5,112 nt of DNA, taken from positions 1 through 5,112 of the forward strand of contig VBNY01000249.1 of the NCBI GenBank assembly GCA_005877705.1. Direction: 5' to 3'. Positions within the stretch are counted from its first letter, which is position 1; each line of letters starts with the position of its first letter. Source of the stretch: Gammaproteobacteria bacterium (GTDB lineage: Bacteria; Pseudomonadota; Gammaproteobacteria; Steroidobacterales; Steroidobacteraceae). A program made the translations under genes and the position numbers. Below the pieces are notes generated by a model that ran no database searches, had not been told where the DNA came from, and saw nothing but the letters and a program-made list of their open reading frames with translations. Positions 1-5,060 of this stretch are shown here, piece after piece.

Positions 1-14
1 ATCGCCTTCCGCGT

Positions 15-1637
15 GTGCCGACTGGTGCACCAGCACCGCCGGCGGGTCAGCTCGACGCAGATGCCTCTCCCGAAGAGGTGGTCGTTGCCTACCATGAGCG
101 GACGAAGCACCATTTTCAACGGTACGCGGCCTCGCTCGGCTGCATGGACTGGGCCACGCAGCCGGATCCGTTCCGACGCTATCCAGGAGCGGACGTCGTT
201 CGGCTTCTGCTACCCAAACCGGGCCATCCGCTTCCTTACTGGCAGCTCTACGCGCTCGGGGATGTGCCATCGGAGCCGCTATCGCTGGAGTCGATCTCTC
301 TATTCTTCCGGTACGCGCTGTCTCTGACGGCGTGGAAACGCTTCCATGAAACGACGTGGTCCCTCCGCGCGAACCCCTCGAGCGGGAATCTCCATCCGAC
401 CGAGGGGTATGCAGTTCTACCCGCGATCGAGCGGCTCGGCGACGCGCCCGCCGTGTACCACTACGCACCCAAGGAGCACGCTCTCGAACGGCGGGCGATT
501 TTCGACGCGCAGGCGTGGAGCGAGCTCTGCGCGCCGTTTCCCGAGGGTTCCTTCCTCGTGGGCCTCTCGTCGGTCCATTGGCGGGAAGCCTGGAAGTACG
601 GTGAGCGCGCGTTCCGATATTGCCAACACGATGCTGGGCATGCACTTGCAACCCTGCGCATTGCGGCGGCCGCTCTTGGCTGGGGCTTGGTGCTCCTGGA
701 CGGGATGAGCGACAGCGCCATCGCTGGTCTCTTCGGGCTCAGCCGTGGTGACGACTACGGGACGGCAGAGCGTGAGGAGCCTGAGCTTCTCGCATTGGTC
801 ACACCCGGTCTTCCATTGACGTCTCCGGAGCTTTTGAACGGACTGACGGCAGGCAGCATCGGCGCACAATGGTGTGGCCGGGCCAACGCGCTGAGCCCCG
901 AGCACCGCGTCGAGTGGCCCGTGATCGACGAGGTTGCGCAGGCCACGCGGCGATCCGAAAACGCGCCGATCACCGAAGACTTCTCCCGGTTTCCCACGGA
1001 GGAGGCGCTGTTCGGGATCCCCGTCCGCCACGGTCTGCTCACCGCGGAGAAGGCAATCCTTGGTCGCCGAAGCGCCGTAGCGATGGATGGCGCGACGGCG
1101 ATCTCACGGGAAGCGTTCTTCCGCACGCTCGCGCGGTTGATGCCGACGCGCGACGGGCGATCGATGCCCTGGGATGCGATCCCGTGGCGGCCGCGCATCA
1201 AGGACGTGATGCGGCGGGAGTTTCGCTGGCAGCGTCTGCCCTCTTGTCCGCCCGGGCTCCCGCTGTACCTGCTCCAGGAAGGGGACTGTCGGGCGCTCGC
1301 CGCCACCGTCTCCTGCGGCCAGGGCATCGCCGGCGACGGAGCTTTCAGCCTGGGAATGATCGCGGACTACATGGATAGCCTGACCACGTACGGCGCCGCG
1401 TTTTACCGGAACCTGTTCTGGGAGGCCGGCATGGTGGGCCAGGTGCTTTACCTCGAGGCCGAAGAGACGGGCATTCGCTCGACAGGGATCGGCTGCTACT
1501 TCGACGATCCCGTCCATGAGGCCTTTGGGATCACTTCACGGGAGTGGCAGAGCTTCTATCACTTCACCGTGGGTGGCCTAGTCGAGGACACGCGGCTCAG
1601 CACGTTACCTGCATACGACTTTGAAGAACCGCGATGA
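15..1637 (+). CDS. SagB/ThcOx-type nitroreductase-family protein with two tandem domains (5' end possibly beyond the window)
   Basis: Predicted cytoplasmic flavoprotein of the SagB-type dehydrogenase/nitroreductase superfamily, whose members use FMN to oxidise or reduce small molecules or peptide azolines; the substrate here cannot be read from sequence. The first half (about residues 90-265) carries the FMN-site motif RANPSSGNLHPTEGY at 118-132 and GERAFRYCQHDAGHAL at 196-211. The second half has RRSAVAMDG at 351-359, EAGMVGQVLYLEAEETGI at 470-487 and GIGCYF at 491-496. Together these give a duplicated nitroreductase layout, and about 540 residues fits the two-domain family. The C-terminal YHFTVGG...DTRLSTLPAY is also family-like. 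Numbering is from the GTG at 15, but the frame is open from base 3 and no Shine-Dalgarno is visible, so the true start may lie upstream. No YcaO, precursor-peptide or transporter partner is seen in the window, so a RiPP role is unsupported. The stop overlaps an ATG (ATGA, 1634-1637). Confidence 0.9.
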   Translation: MPTGAPAPPAGQLDADASPEEVVVAYHERTKHHFQRYAASLGCMDWATQPDPFRRYPGADVVRLLLPKPGHPLPYWQLYALGDVPSEPLSLESISLFFRYALSLTAWKRFHETTWSLRANPSSGNLHPTEGYAVLPAIERLGDAPAVYHYAPKEHALERRAIFDAQAWSELCAPFPEGSFLVGLSSVHWREAWKYGERAFRYCQHDAGHALATLRIAAAALGWGLVLLDGMSDSAIAGLFGLSRGDDYGTAEREEPELLALVTPGLPLTSPELLNGLTAGSIGAQWCGRANALSPEHRVEWPVIDEVAQATRRSENAPITEDFSRFPTEEALFGIPVRHGLLTAEKAILGRRSAVAMDGATAISREAFFRTLARLMPTRDGRSMPWDAIPWRPRIKDVMRREFRWQRLPSCPPGLPLYLLQEGDCRALAATVSCGQGIAGDGAFSLGMIADYMDSLTTYGAAFYRNLFWEAGMVGQVLYLEAEETGIRSTGIGCYFDDPVHEAFGITSREWQSFYHFTVGGLVEDTRLSTLPAYDFEEPR

Positions 1638-1711
1638 GCGCACCCACGTCCAGCTCGGTACTGCGAGCAGAGGCACTACCCGGACAGGGTGGCAAGGAAC
1701 AAGGAGTGTAA
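1634..1711 (+). CDS. Possible 25-residue ORF overlapping the nitroreductase stop
   Basis: An ATG embedded in the ATGA stop overlap of the nitroreductase gene opens a short frame (MSAPTSSSVLRAEALPG..., ending GKEQGV) that stops with TAA at 1709-1711. ATGA overlaps are typical of translationally coupled operon genes, so this could be the truncated 5' end of a lost downstream partner or a short peptide gene. I see no Shine-Dalgarno, no hydrophobic core and no family match. A chance ORF is the likeliest explanation. Confidence 0.15.
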   Translation: MSAPTSSSVLRAEALPGQGGKEQGV

Positions 1712-1892
1712 CCAGAAGCTGGGGGTGTGCTCCGCACAAGCGACGCCCAACGGTCGGTCAACTCCTGGCGGCGCTACGTTGTTTTGTTTTTCTGTCCGCC
1801 CGCTCGGAAGGCACACTTCGGACGTTTGGAAAATACCTCGGATTTTGGGCGTTCACGTTGGCCGGCTTGGTAGTACTGGGGGCGATATTCGC

Positions 1893-1909
1893 GGCGGCTT
1901 ACGGCCGCC
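1893..1909. terminator. Short GC hairpin, weak terminator candidate
   Basis: GGCGGC at 1893-1898 pairs with GCCGCC at 1904-1909 around the loop TTACG. The 6-bp all-GC stem lies about 260 bases after the nitroreductase stop. No run of T follows directly (only CCCCTTTG at 1917-1924), so a factor-independent terminator role is weakly supported. Confidence 0.2.
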
Positions 1910-1979
1910 ATCGCTGCCCCTTTGTTGGAATACACGGAATGTAGGAACGCATGTATGGCCTCTGGCCGCATAGGGAAAA

Positions 1980-2019
1980 GCCCCGCGGCATTGGTCAGCC
2001 CGCCAACATGCCGCGGTGC
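1980..2019. terminator. Strong hairpin between converging genes, possible bidirectional terminator
   Basis: CCGCGGCA at 1983-1990 pairs perfectly with TGCCGCGG at 2009-2016. Outside a C/T mismatch, two more pairs form (1980-1981 with 2018-2019). Inside, TTGG at 1991-1994 can pair with CCAA at 2003-2006 if CA at 2007-2008 bulges, leaving loop TCAGCCCG. It lies in the gap between the ends of two convergent genes, where a two-way terminator is expected. It has an A-rich stretch (GGGAAAAG, 1973-1980) on its left, which reads as a T-rich run after the hairpin on the - strand and so best suits the methyltransferase transcript. It could also be a recombination or repeat-element hairpin. Confidence 0.4.
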
Positions 2020-2106
2020 TACGCCACAGCTTCCGGGTGCACCTCAGAGTCCGACGACCTACGCGGGGGCGCTATTCGACGACCCGCCACGCGCTCCGCC
2101 CAGCGA

Positions 2107-2967
2107 TCAGGCATTCACAGCGGTGACGATCCATAGCGCGCCGCGCAGCGGCACCGTATCTCCGACCTGGCATTGCGCGAGCGCCGCCCGGATCGACTCG
2201 GCCGCCGCGGCCCGCAGCGCAGCCGGCTGGCCATCCAGCGCCCGGCTCGCGGGTCCGATGCCCATGGCTGCGTCGACCGCGGCCTCGAGTCCGCGACCGT
2301 TGGCCAGATCGAACAACAGATCGATCGGCTGGAGTTCGATGGTGCCGAACCCGGCCCGCTCCAGGATGGCGTGGACGCGGCGCTCGGCCGCGAACGAGAA
2401 CGGCCCGGGATCTTCGGGTCCGACCTCGGGCAAACGCGGGACGTGTCGGTAGGCTTCCTGCAGCGGCAGGAGCAGCCAGGGGTTCTCGCGCGGTTCGCGC
2501 CAGCAGGCGAAAGCGAGTCGCGCGCCGCCACGCAGACCGCACCGCATGTTGGCGAACGACCGCGCGGGCTCAGCGAAGAACATCACGCCGAAACGCGAGC
2601 AGAGCAGATCGCCTCGGCCAGGCTCGAATGGATAGACTGTAGCGTCGGCGAGGGCGAAGTCGACCGGCAACTCTTTCGGCGCAAGCTGGCGCGCTCGCTC
2701 CAGCATCGGCAAGGACACGTCGATGCCGAGCACACGGCCGCCCGGCGCCACGCGCCGCGCCAGCGCGATCGACGTGGTGCCACATCCGCAACCGATGTCC
2801 AGCACGATTTCGCCGACGCGCGCGGCGGCTCGATCGAACAGGACCTCGGCGACCGGCGCGAGCAGCGCATCCTGCACCTGCTGCCGATTCAGCCAGCGCT
2901 GGCCACCGGGGCCGTTCCAGTATGCGATCTCGAGGGCGTTGCGGTCATCGGCGGCGGCGAGCGTCAT
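2107..2967 (-). CDS. Class I SAM-dependent methyltransferase
   Basis: A 286-residue cytoplasmic enzyme predicted to transfer a methyl group from S-adenosylmethionine to an unidentified small molecule. The Rossmann-like fold is clear: motif I VLDIGCGCGTTSIALA at residues 55-70 binds SAM, D83 in VLGIDVS is the acidic residue expected to contact the ribose, DFALADATVYPFEPG at 103-117 is the adenine-side motif, GDLLCSRFGVMFF at 119-131 follows strand 4, and LRGGARLAFACW at 145-156 matches the post-III turn. The C-terminal region (about 185-286) is alanine-rich and helical and probably forms the substrate lid; it does not identify the substrate. The ATG at 2965-2967 is preceded by a weak Shine-Dalgarno (GGAAAG). 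The long + strand frame over the same bases is an antisense shadow with no motifs. The gene is convergent with the nitroreductase; a shared pathway is not shown. Confidence 0.9.
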   Translation of the reverse strand: MTLAAADDRNALEIAYWNGPGGQRWLNRQQVQDALLAPVAEVLFDRAAARVGEIVLDIGCGCGTTSIALARRVAPGGRVLGIDVSLPMLERARQLAPKELPVDFALADATVYPFEPGRGDLLCSRFGVMFFAEPARSFANMRCGLRGGARLAFACWREPRENPWLLLPLQEAYRHVPRLPEVGPEDPGPFSFAAERRVHAILERAGFGTIELQPIDLLFDLANGRGLEAAVDAAMGIGPASRALDGQPAALRAAAAESIRAALAQCQVGDTVPLRGALWIVTAVNA

Positions 2968-3045
2968 CGGCTTTCCAGGAGCGGGGGAAGATCGATGCGG
3001 ACTTCAGGCGCGGCATCGCGGCCTGGACCTCAAGTTTCGTGGACG

Positions 3046-3074
3046 ATTATAGGCTTCGCCGATGCCGTTAGACA
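3046..3074 (-). promoter_or_regulatory. Promoter candidate for the methyltransferase
   Basis: Read on the - strand, a perfect TATAAT lies at 3051-3046, starting 84 bases and ending 78 bases upstream of the methyltransferase ATG. At 17-base spacing the -35 hexamer would be TGTCTA (3074-3069), which matches TTGACA poorly. The call therefore rests on the -10 box and its position. An activator could compensate for the weak -35. Confidence 0.4.
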
Positions 3075-3186
3075 TTCACGGCTCCGCGGGCGAATGTCGA
3101 CTCTTCCGCGGATTCTGGCGTCCGCCATTGGACCGGAAACGATCGTAGGTGGTACAGCAGCATGGCCGTCCCGGCAGGCGACAGCC

Positions 3187-3214
3187 GGCCAGAAGCGGTC
3201 ATCCGAAGCGGTCA
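3187..3214. repeat. Tandem 10-mer inside repeat-like non-coding DNA
   Basis: On the + strand GAAGCGGTCA occurs at 3192-3201 and again at 3205-3214, 13 bases apart (TGACCGCTTC twice on the - strand). The longer form on the - strand, ATGACCGCTTCTGGCC (3202-3187), matches the + strand sequence ATGGCCGCTTCGGGTC at 3853-3868 at 13 of 16 positions. The surrounding block, about 3060-3215, has no gene. Its style recalls degenerate non-coding repeats common in proteobacterial genomes, which I recognise only from memory. Confidence 0.45.
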
Positions 3215-3215
3215 A

Positions 3216-3231
3216 GCGCGGGGCACCGCGC
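3216..3231 (-). terminator. GC hairpin just after the Cache gene stop
   Basis: GCGCGG at 3216-3221 pairs with CCGCGC at 3226-3231 around a 4-base loop, beginning 5 bases after the Cache gene's TGA on the - strand. Position and stem strength suit a terminator, but the following bases (TTGACCGC) are not a T run, so it would be a weak or factor-assisted one. Confidence 0.3.
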
Positions 3232-3236
3232 GGGCT

Positions 3237-3626
3237 TCACTTAGTGTAGTTGAGCCACATGTAGTCCACCGAACCCTCGCCCTGAGTTGCAATGACTTCC
3301 ATGATGTCCTTTCCAAAGGGCTGGCCGGCGGCATCTCTCGTATCGCGTAGCGAGACTCCTACTAGCGTCGGGGCCGCACTATGTGCGAAATAGACTCCAT
3401 CCATGTTTATAGCAAATACATATAGAGGTCCCTTGTGGAAATCTCCGCTGGGATCGTTGAATGCGCAAAAAGCCCTTGCCGATCCCTCTTTCTCTAGGTA
3501 GGCGACCGCTTTGTTGAGCAGGTCTTTAGCCTGTTCGGCACCGGGGCTCTCCGCGGCGAGCGAGGAGCCTGCGACCGCCATCATGAAGATGGCTGCGGCG
3601 TGTGGAAAGATTACTTGAAGTTTCAT
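3237..3626 (-). CDS. Exported single-Cache domain protein, probably C-terminally truncated
   Basis: A 129-residue protein with a signal peptide: MKLQ, a hydrophobic core to about residue 20, and a likely cut after SLA (residue 24). The mature part matches the periplasmic single-Cache (Cache_2-like) small-ligand sensing family: AKDLLNKAVAYLEKEGSARAFCAFNDPSGDF at 33-63, PLYVFAINMDGVYFAHSAAPTLVGVSL at 67-93 and the end motif GEGSVDYMW at 116-124. Family members usually continue about 20-30 residues with a strand ending in a V-G-x-G-I-Y type motif. Here the frame stops after NYTK, so the last strand of the PAS-like fold is missing, and no other frame restores it. The ATG at 3624-3626 has AAGAGG seven bases upstream and puts the signal peptide at the N-terminus, so longer upstream starts are rejected. 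No kinase or chemotaxis output domain is attached. G+C is lower than in neighbouring genes (59 of 120 bases across 3361-3480), suggesting transfer. Confidence 0.8.
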   Translation of the reverse strand: MKLQVIFPHAAAIFMMAVAGSSLAAESPGAEQAKDLLNKAVAYLEKEGSARAFCAFNDPSGDFHKGPLYVFAINMDGVYFAHSAAPTLVGVSLRDTRDAAGQPFGKDIMEVIATQGEGSVDYMWLNYTK

Positions 3627-3876
3627 GGGAGGTCCTCTTGAAGTCCGAAAAACAGTGTTGGCACGCATGAAACGCAGCGCGCCCAGATGACTTCGGCTAC
3701 AAAATGGCACGGATCTACCGATGAGTAGAGAGAACGTTGGTACCGGTTGAGCTGAAGTATCACATCGTGATCGAAGGCTGGCCATTTCCTCTTACGACGC
3801 TCGCGTCCAGCGACGGTCGCGCCTACGCCTCCCGATAGCGTACAGCGCTTCGATGGCCGCTTCGGGTCGAGAGCAC
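3627..3876. other. Non-coding stretch upstream of the Cache gene
   Basis: These 250 bases lie between the Cache gene start and the end of the chimeric transposase frame. I see no convincing -10/-35 pair for the Cache gene. The inverted repeat ATCAC-ATC-GTGAT at 3759-3771 is a possible operator about 133 bases upstream of the start, with no supporting context. The left part of the hairpin at 3855-3901 also falls here. Confidence 0.3.
3634..3639 (-). promoter_or_regulatory. Ribosome binding site that fixes the Cache gene start
   Basis: On the - strand AAGAGG at 3639-3634 is separated by seven bases from the ATG at 3626-3624. It decides between this start and longer in-frame starts, the furthest at 3785, that would bury the signal peptide. 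Confidence 0.65.
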
Positions 3877-3901
3877 TCATTCGAGCCGCCCGAGAGCGGC
3901 C
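3855..3901. repeat. Large imperfect hairpin over the stop of the chimeric frame
   Basis: GGCCGCT at 3855-3861 pairs with AGCGGCC at 3895-3901 and TCGGG at 3862-3866 pairs with CCCGA at 3889-3893, with G3894 bulged, giving 12 pairs. TCGA at 3867-3870 can further pair with TCGA at 3881-3884. The TGA stop of the transposase-integrase frame (3877-3879) lies in the loop. It could act as a terminator or belong to the same repeat family as the block at 3187-3214, with which it shares a 16-base motif. Confidence 0.45.
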
Positions 3902-5001
3902 GTTCGCTGAGGACTTTCCTCGTGCTCGGCGATCGAGCAACACCGCACCTGACCTTTTCGCAGTGCGGGATCCACACCCACCGCTAGCAGCTGCCGCGCC
4001 AGGAGGTGTCTCGCTCTCGCAACCTCAGCGGTCACATCTGGATAGATACCCAGCGAGAGCGTCTTCTCCTTGCCACCGTAGCGATACTTGTAGCGCCAGT
4101 ACCTCCCGCCGCTCGGCATCAGGTACATGTAGAGGCCACCACCCGAGAAAACCTTTCTTGGGTACCGTCGTGGTGTGTTCCTTCGAACACGCGGGAACCG
4201 GTGCCTATGGGTCTTTGAGTTCTGGTGCATTGACGCACTGAGACCTGTTTCGCCGCCGACGCTCACTGGCTCGGCTCCGAGAGCTCGAGCCCAAAGCTGC
4301 TTCATCGAGGACTGCGTTCCGCAAGATGCCGAGTCTCTCGAACCCACCCAGAACTGCTGCTTGCGGATTCGATGGGCGAGCTCAATACCCGAGAGAGTCA
4401 CGGCCGCGGTGTTGAAAGACTTGAACGCGAGCATCGACGCACATCGTCGCTTGATCGCCCGATGGTCCTGCTCGACGATGTTGTTGAGGTAGCGGCAGTC
4501 ACGAACCGCTACACCGCGCCAACGATCGTCTTCCTGCCGAAGCAATCGCAGGGCGCGGTGACTGGCCGTATACCCATCCAGGTTGATGGTGCTCGGCCAC
4601 GCTGCTCCCTGCCGCGCAACCGCTTTTCTTAGGAACGCCTGCGCCGATTCCGTGGTTCGTTCACTGCACAGTAGTGAATGGACCGATTTGCCGTCTCCGT
4701 CGACCGCCCGGTACAGGTAGTGGGGCTCGCCCCGAATCGACACGGCAGTTTCGTCCATTCGCCAGGAGCGCCCAACCGGTCGGGCGAATCGAGCCCATCG
4801 CTTCTCATATTCGGGGACATACCGCAGTACCCAGCGCATGATCGATGTGTGCGTTACGGCGACGCCGCGCTCGGCTATCATGGCGGAGAGATCGCGATAG
4901 CTGAGGCGGTACGTGATGTACCACCGAACGCACAGCTCGATGACATCGGCAGAGAAACGGCGACCACGATAGATAGGGTCGCGCGGCGCGGCGCGGGGCA
5001 T
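3877..5001 (-). CDS. IS6-family DDE transposase reading through into an integrase arm domain
   Basis: A 374-residue frame. Residues 1-240 are a complete IS6-family (IS26-like) transposase: an N-terminal helix-turn-helix region at about 15-65 (RRFSADVIELCVRWY through SIMRWVLRYVPEYEKRW), then the catalytic triad D83 (RMDETAVSIRG), D142 (INLDGYTASHRA) and E177 (IVEQDHRAIKRR). Spacing between the second D and the E is 34 residues and K184 lies seven after E177, all as in the family. The enzyme cuts the element ends and drives replicative cointegrate formation. The family is normally about 230-260 residues. Here no stop occurs before the terminal inverted repeat (encoding about 256-262), and the frame continues into an integrase-like arm domain (about 283-350) and unrelated sequence. 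The ATG at 4999-5001 has AGAGG six bases upstream and starts MPRAAPRDPIYRGRRF as expected; a TTG at 5019 in the same frame is less likely. Whether the chimeric tail impairs the enzyme is unknown. Confidence 0.88.
   Translation of the reverse strand: MPRAAPRDPIYRGRRFSADVIELCVRWYITYRLSYRDLSAMIAERGVAVTHTSIMRWVLRYVPEYEKRWARFARPVGRSWRMDETAVSIRGEPHYLYRAVDGDGKSVHSLLCSERTTESAQAFLRKAVARQGAAWPSTINLDGYTASHRALRLLRQEDDRWRGVAVRDCRYLNNIVEQDHRAIKRRCASMLAFKSFNTAAVTLSGIELAHRIRKQQFWVGSRDSASCGTQSSMKQLWARALGAEPVSVGGETGLSASMHQNSKTHRHRFPRVRRNTPRRYPRKVFSGGGLYMYLMPSGGRYWRYKYRYGGKEKTLSLGIYPDVTAEVARARHLLARQLLAVGVDPALRKGQVRCCSIAEHEESPQRTAALGRLE
3955..4160 (-). pseudogene. Truncated integrase N-terminal arm DNA-binding domain (DUF4102 type)
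   Basis: Within the chimeric frame, KVFSGGGLYMYLMPSGG followed by RYWRYKYRYGGKEKTLSLGIYPDVTAEVARARHLLARQL and LAVGVDP is a close match to the arm-type DNA-binding domain at the N-terminus of P4-like tyrosine integrases (family consensus roughly DGGGLYL.V.PSG.K.WR..YR..GKEK.L.LG.YP..SL..AR). The usual first 20 or so residues are absent, probably lost at the junction with the insertion sequence. After VDPALRK the sequence turns into non-homologous SIAEHEESPQRTAALGRLE, and neither the core-binding nor the R-H-R-Y catalytic domain is in the window. It is the relic of an island or prophage integrase, not an active recombinase. Confidence 0.8.
4217..4235 (+). repeat. Left terminal inverted repeat of the IS6 element
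   Basis: GAGTTCTGGTGCATTGACG, matching the right-end sequence read on the opposite strand at 15 of 19 positions; all four differences are transitions. The transposase frame passes through it, encoding ASMHQNS on the - strand. Confidence 0.72.
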
Positions 5002-5005
5002 TCGG

Positions 5006-5025
5006 GACCTCTGCTTCAAGAGGTC
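5006..5025 (-). promoter_or_regulatory. Leader hairpin holding the transposase ribosome binding site
   Basis: GACCTCT and AGAGGTC form a perfect 7-bp stem with a 6-base loop (5019-5025 with 5006-5012). In the - strand transcript the 3' arm contains the Shine-Dalgarno AGAGG, six bases before the ATG at 5001. A transcript begun at the internal promoter (near 5021) would lack most of the 5' arm and leave the site free, while a read-through transcript from outside would fold it away. Confidence 0.45.
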
Positions 5026-5027
5026 TG

Positions 5028-5055
5028 ATTCTAGGTGTTGCCGTTAATGCACCAA
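5028..5055 (-). promoter_or_regulatory. Internal transposase promoter candidate overlapping the terminal repeat
   Basis: On the - strand TTGGTG (5055-5050) lies 16 bases before TAGAAT (5033-5028), a good -10 with a partial -35 inside the inverted repeat. The start point would fall near 5021, about 20 bases upstream of the ATG at 5001, giving a very short leader. Confidence 0.4.
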
Positions 5056-5060
5056 AGCCC
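5042..5060 (-). repeat. Right terminal inverted repeat of the IS6 element
   Basis: On the - strand it reads GGGCTTTGGTGCATTAACG inward from 5060. It shares the unbroken core GGTGCATT with the left end and contains the candidate -35 box of the transposase promoter. Confidence 0.72.

Larger units (their letters stand above)
1621..1944 (+). other. Open frame with one strong hydrophobic segment; doubtful small membrane protein
   Basis: In the frame running from a TTG at 1621 to a TAG at 1942-1944, bases about 1834-1902 encode YLGFWAFTLAGLVVLGAIFAAAYG, which resembles a single transmembrane helix preceded by basic residues (RTFGK) and followed by GRHR. No ATG or GTG lies shortly upstream and no ribosome binding site is seen. 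The only early start is inside the nitroreductase gene in another frame. It may be the relic of a membrane protein gene or a chance hydrophobic run. No family is recognised. Confidence 0.12.
1638..2106. other. Gene-poor stretch between converging genes
   Basis: These 469 bases separate the + strand nitroreductase from the - strand methyltransferase. Apart from the small ORFs and hairpins listed separately, no gene with recognisable family motifs is seen on either strand. The base composition is more mixed than in the flanking genes, with AT-rich runs near 1780-1795 and 1830-1848. A near-repeat of 14 bases (GGGGGCGATATTCG at 1878-1891, GGGGGCGCTATTCG at 2065-2078, one mismatch) lies within it. 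The stretch could be the residue of a deleted gene downstream of the nitroreductase. Confidence 0.5.
4217..5060 (-). mobile_element. IS6-family insertion sequence, about 844 bp
   Basis: A single DDE transposase gene is bounded by matching ends, and the size fits the IS6 family (roughly 0.7-0.9 kb). The two terminal sequences match at 15 of 19 positions around a core GGTGCATT. The transposase start lies about 40 bases inside the right end, the family's usual layout. No 8-bp target duplication is visible (GGGTCTTT at 4209-4216 against AGAGGTAC at 5061-5068), so the element probably took part in a later recombination or deletion, or the insertion is old. The left end abuts the truncated integrase. 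Confidence 0.78.

Noticed and set aside
417..1517. Several long - strand frames across the nitroreductase gene
   Set aside because: They lie opposite a gene with conserved motifs over its whole length and encode arginine-, serine- and proline-rich sequence without recognisable domains.
15..1637. A thiazole/oxazole peptide (SagB-type RiPP) gene cluster
   Set aside because: The family includes SagB oxidases, but no YcaO cyclase, E1-like protein, precursor peptide or exporter is in the window.
1745..1930. A possible integron attC site starting with GCCCAAC at 1745
   Set aside because: No matching GTTRRRY partner and no paired inner boxes lie at a suitable distance, so the attC fold cannot be built.
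1878..2078. The near-identical 14-mers GGGGGCGATATTCG and GGGGGCGCTATTCG as ends or target duplications of a small element
   Set aside because: The bases just inside show no terminal inverted repeats, and one near-match of this length in GC-rich DNA is weak evidence.
2173..3249. A 358-codon open frame on the + strand antisense to the methyltransferase
   Set aside because: It is an effect of high G+C: the translation is rich in R, G and A, shows no family motif, and the opposite strand carries clear SAM-binding motifs.
3623..3943. A 106-codon - strand frame overlapping the Cache gene leader and the end of the chimeric frame
   Set aside because: It runs through the hairpin block and the Cache ribosome binding site, and its translation shows no domain, signal peptide or conserved motif.
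4175..4190. The hairpin GTGTTC-CTTC-GAACAC as an attachment site or tRNA T-arm
   Set aside because: It lies inside the translated junction, lacks the rest of a tRNA, and is only 6 bp long, so chance is adequate.
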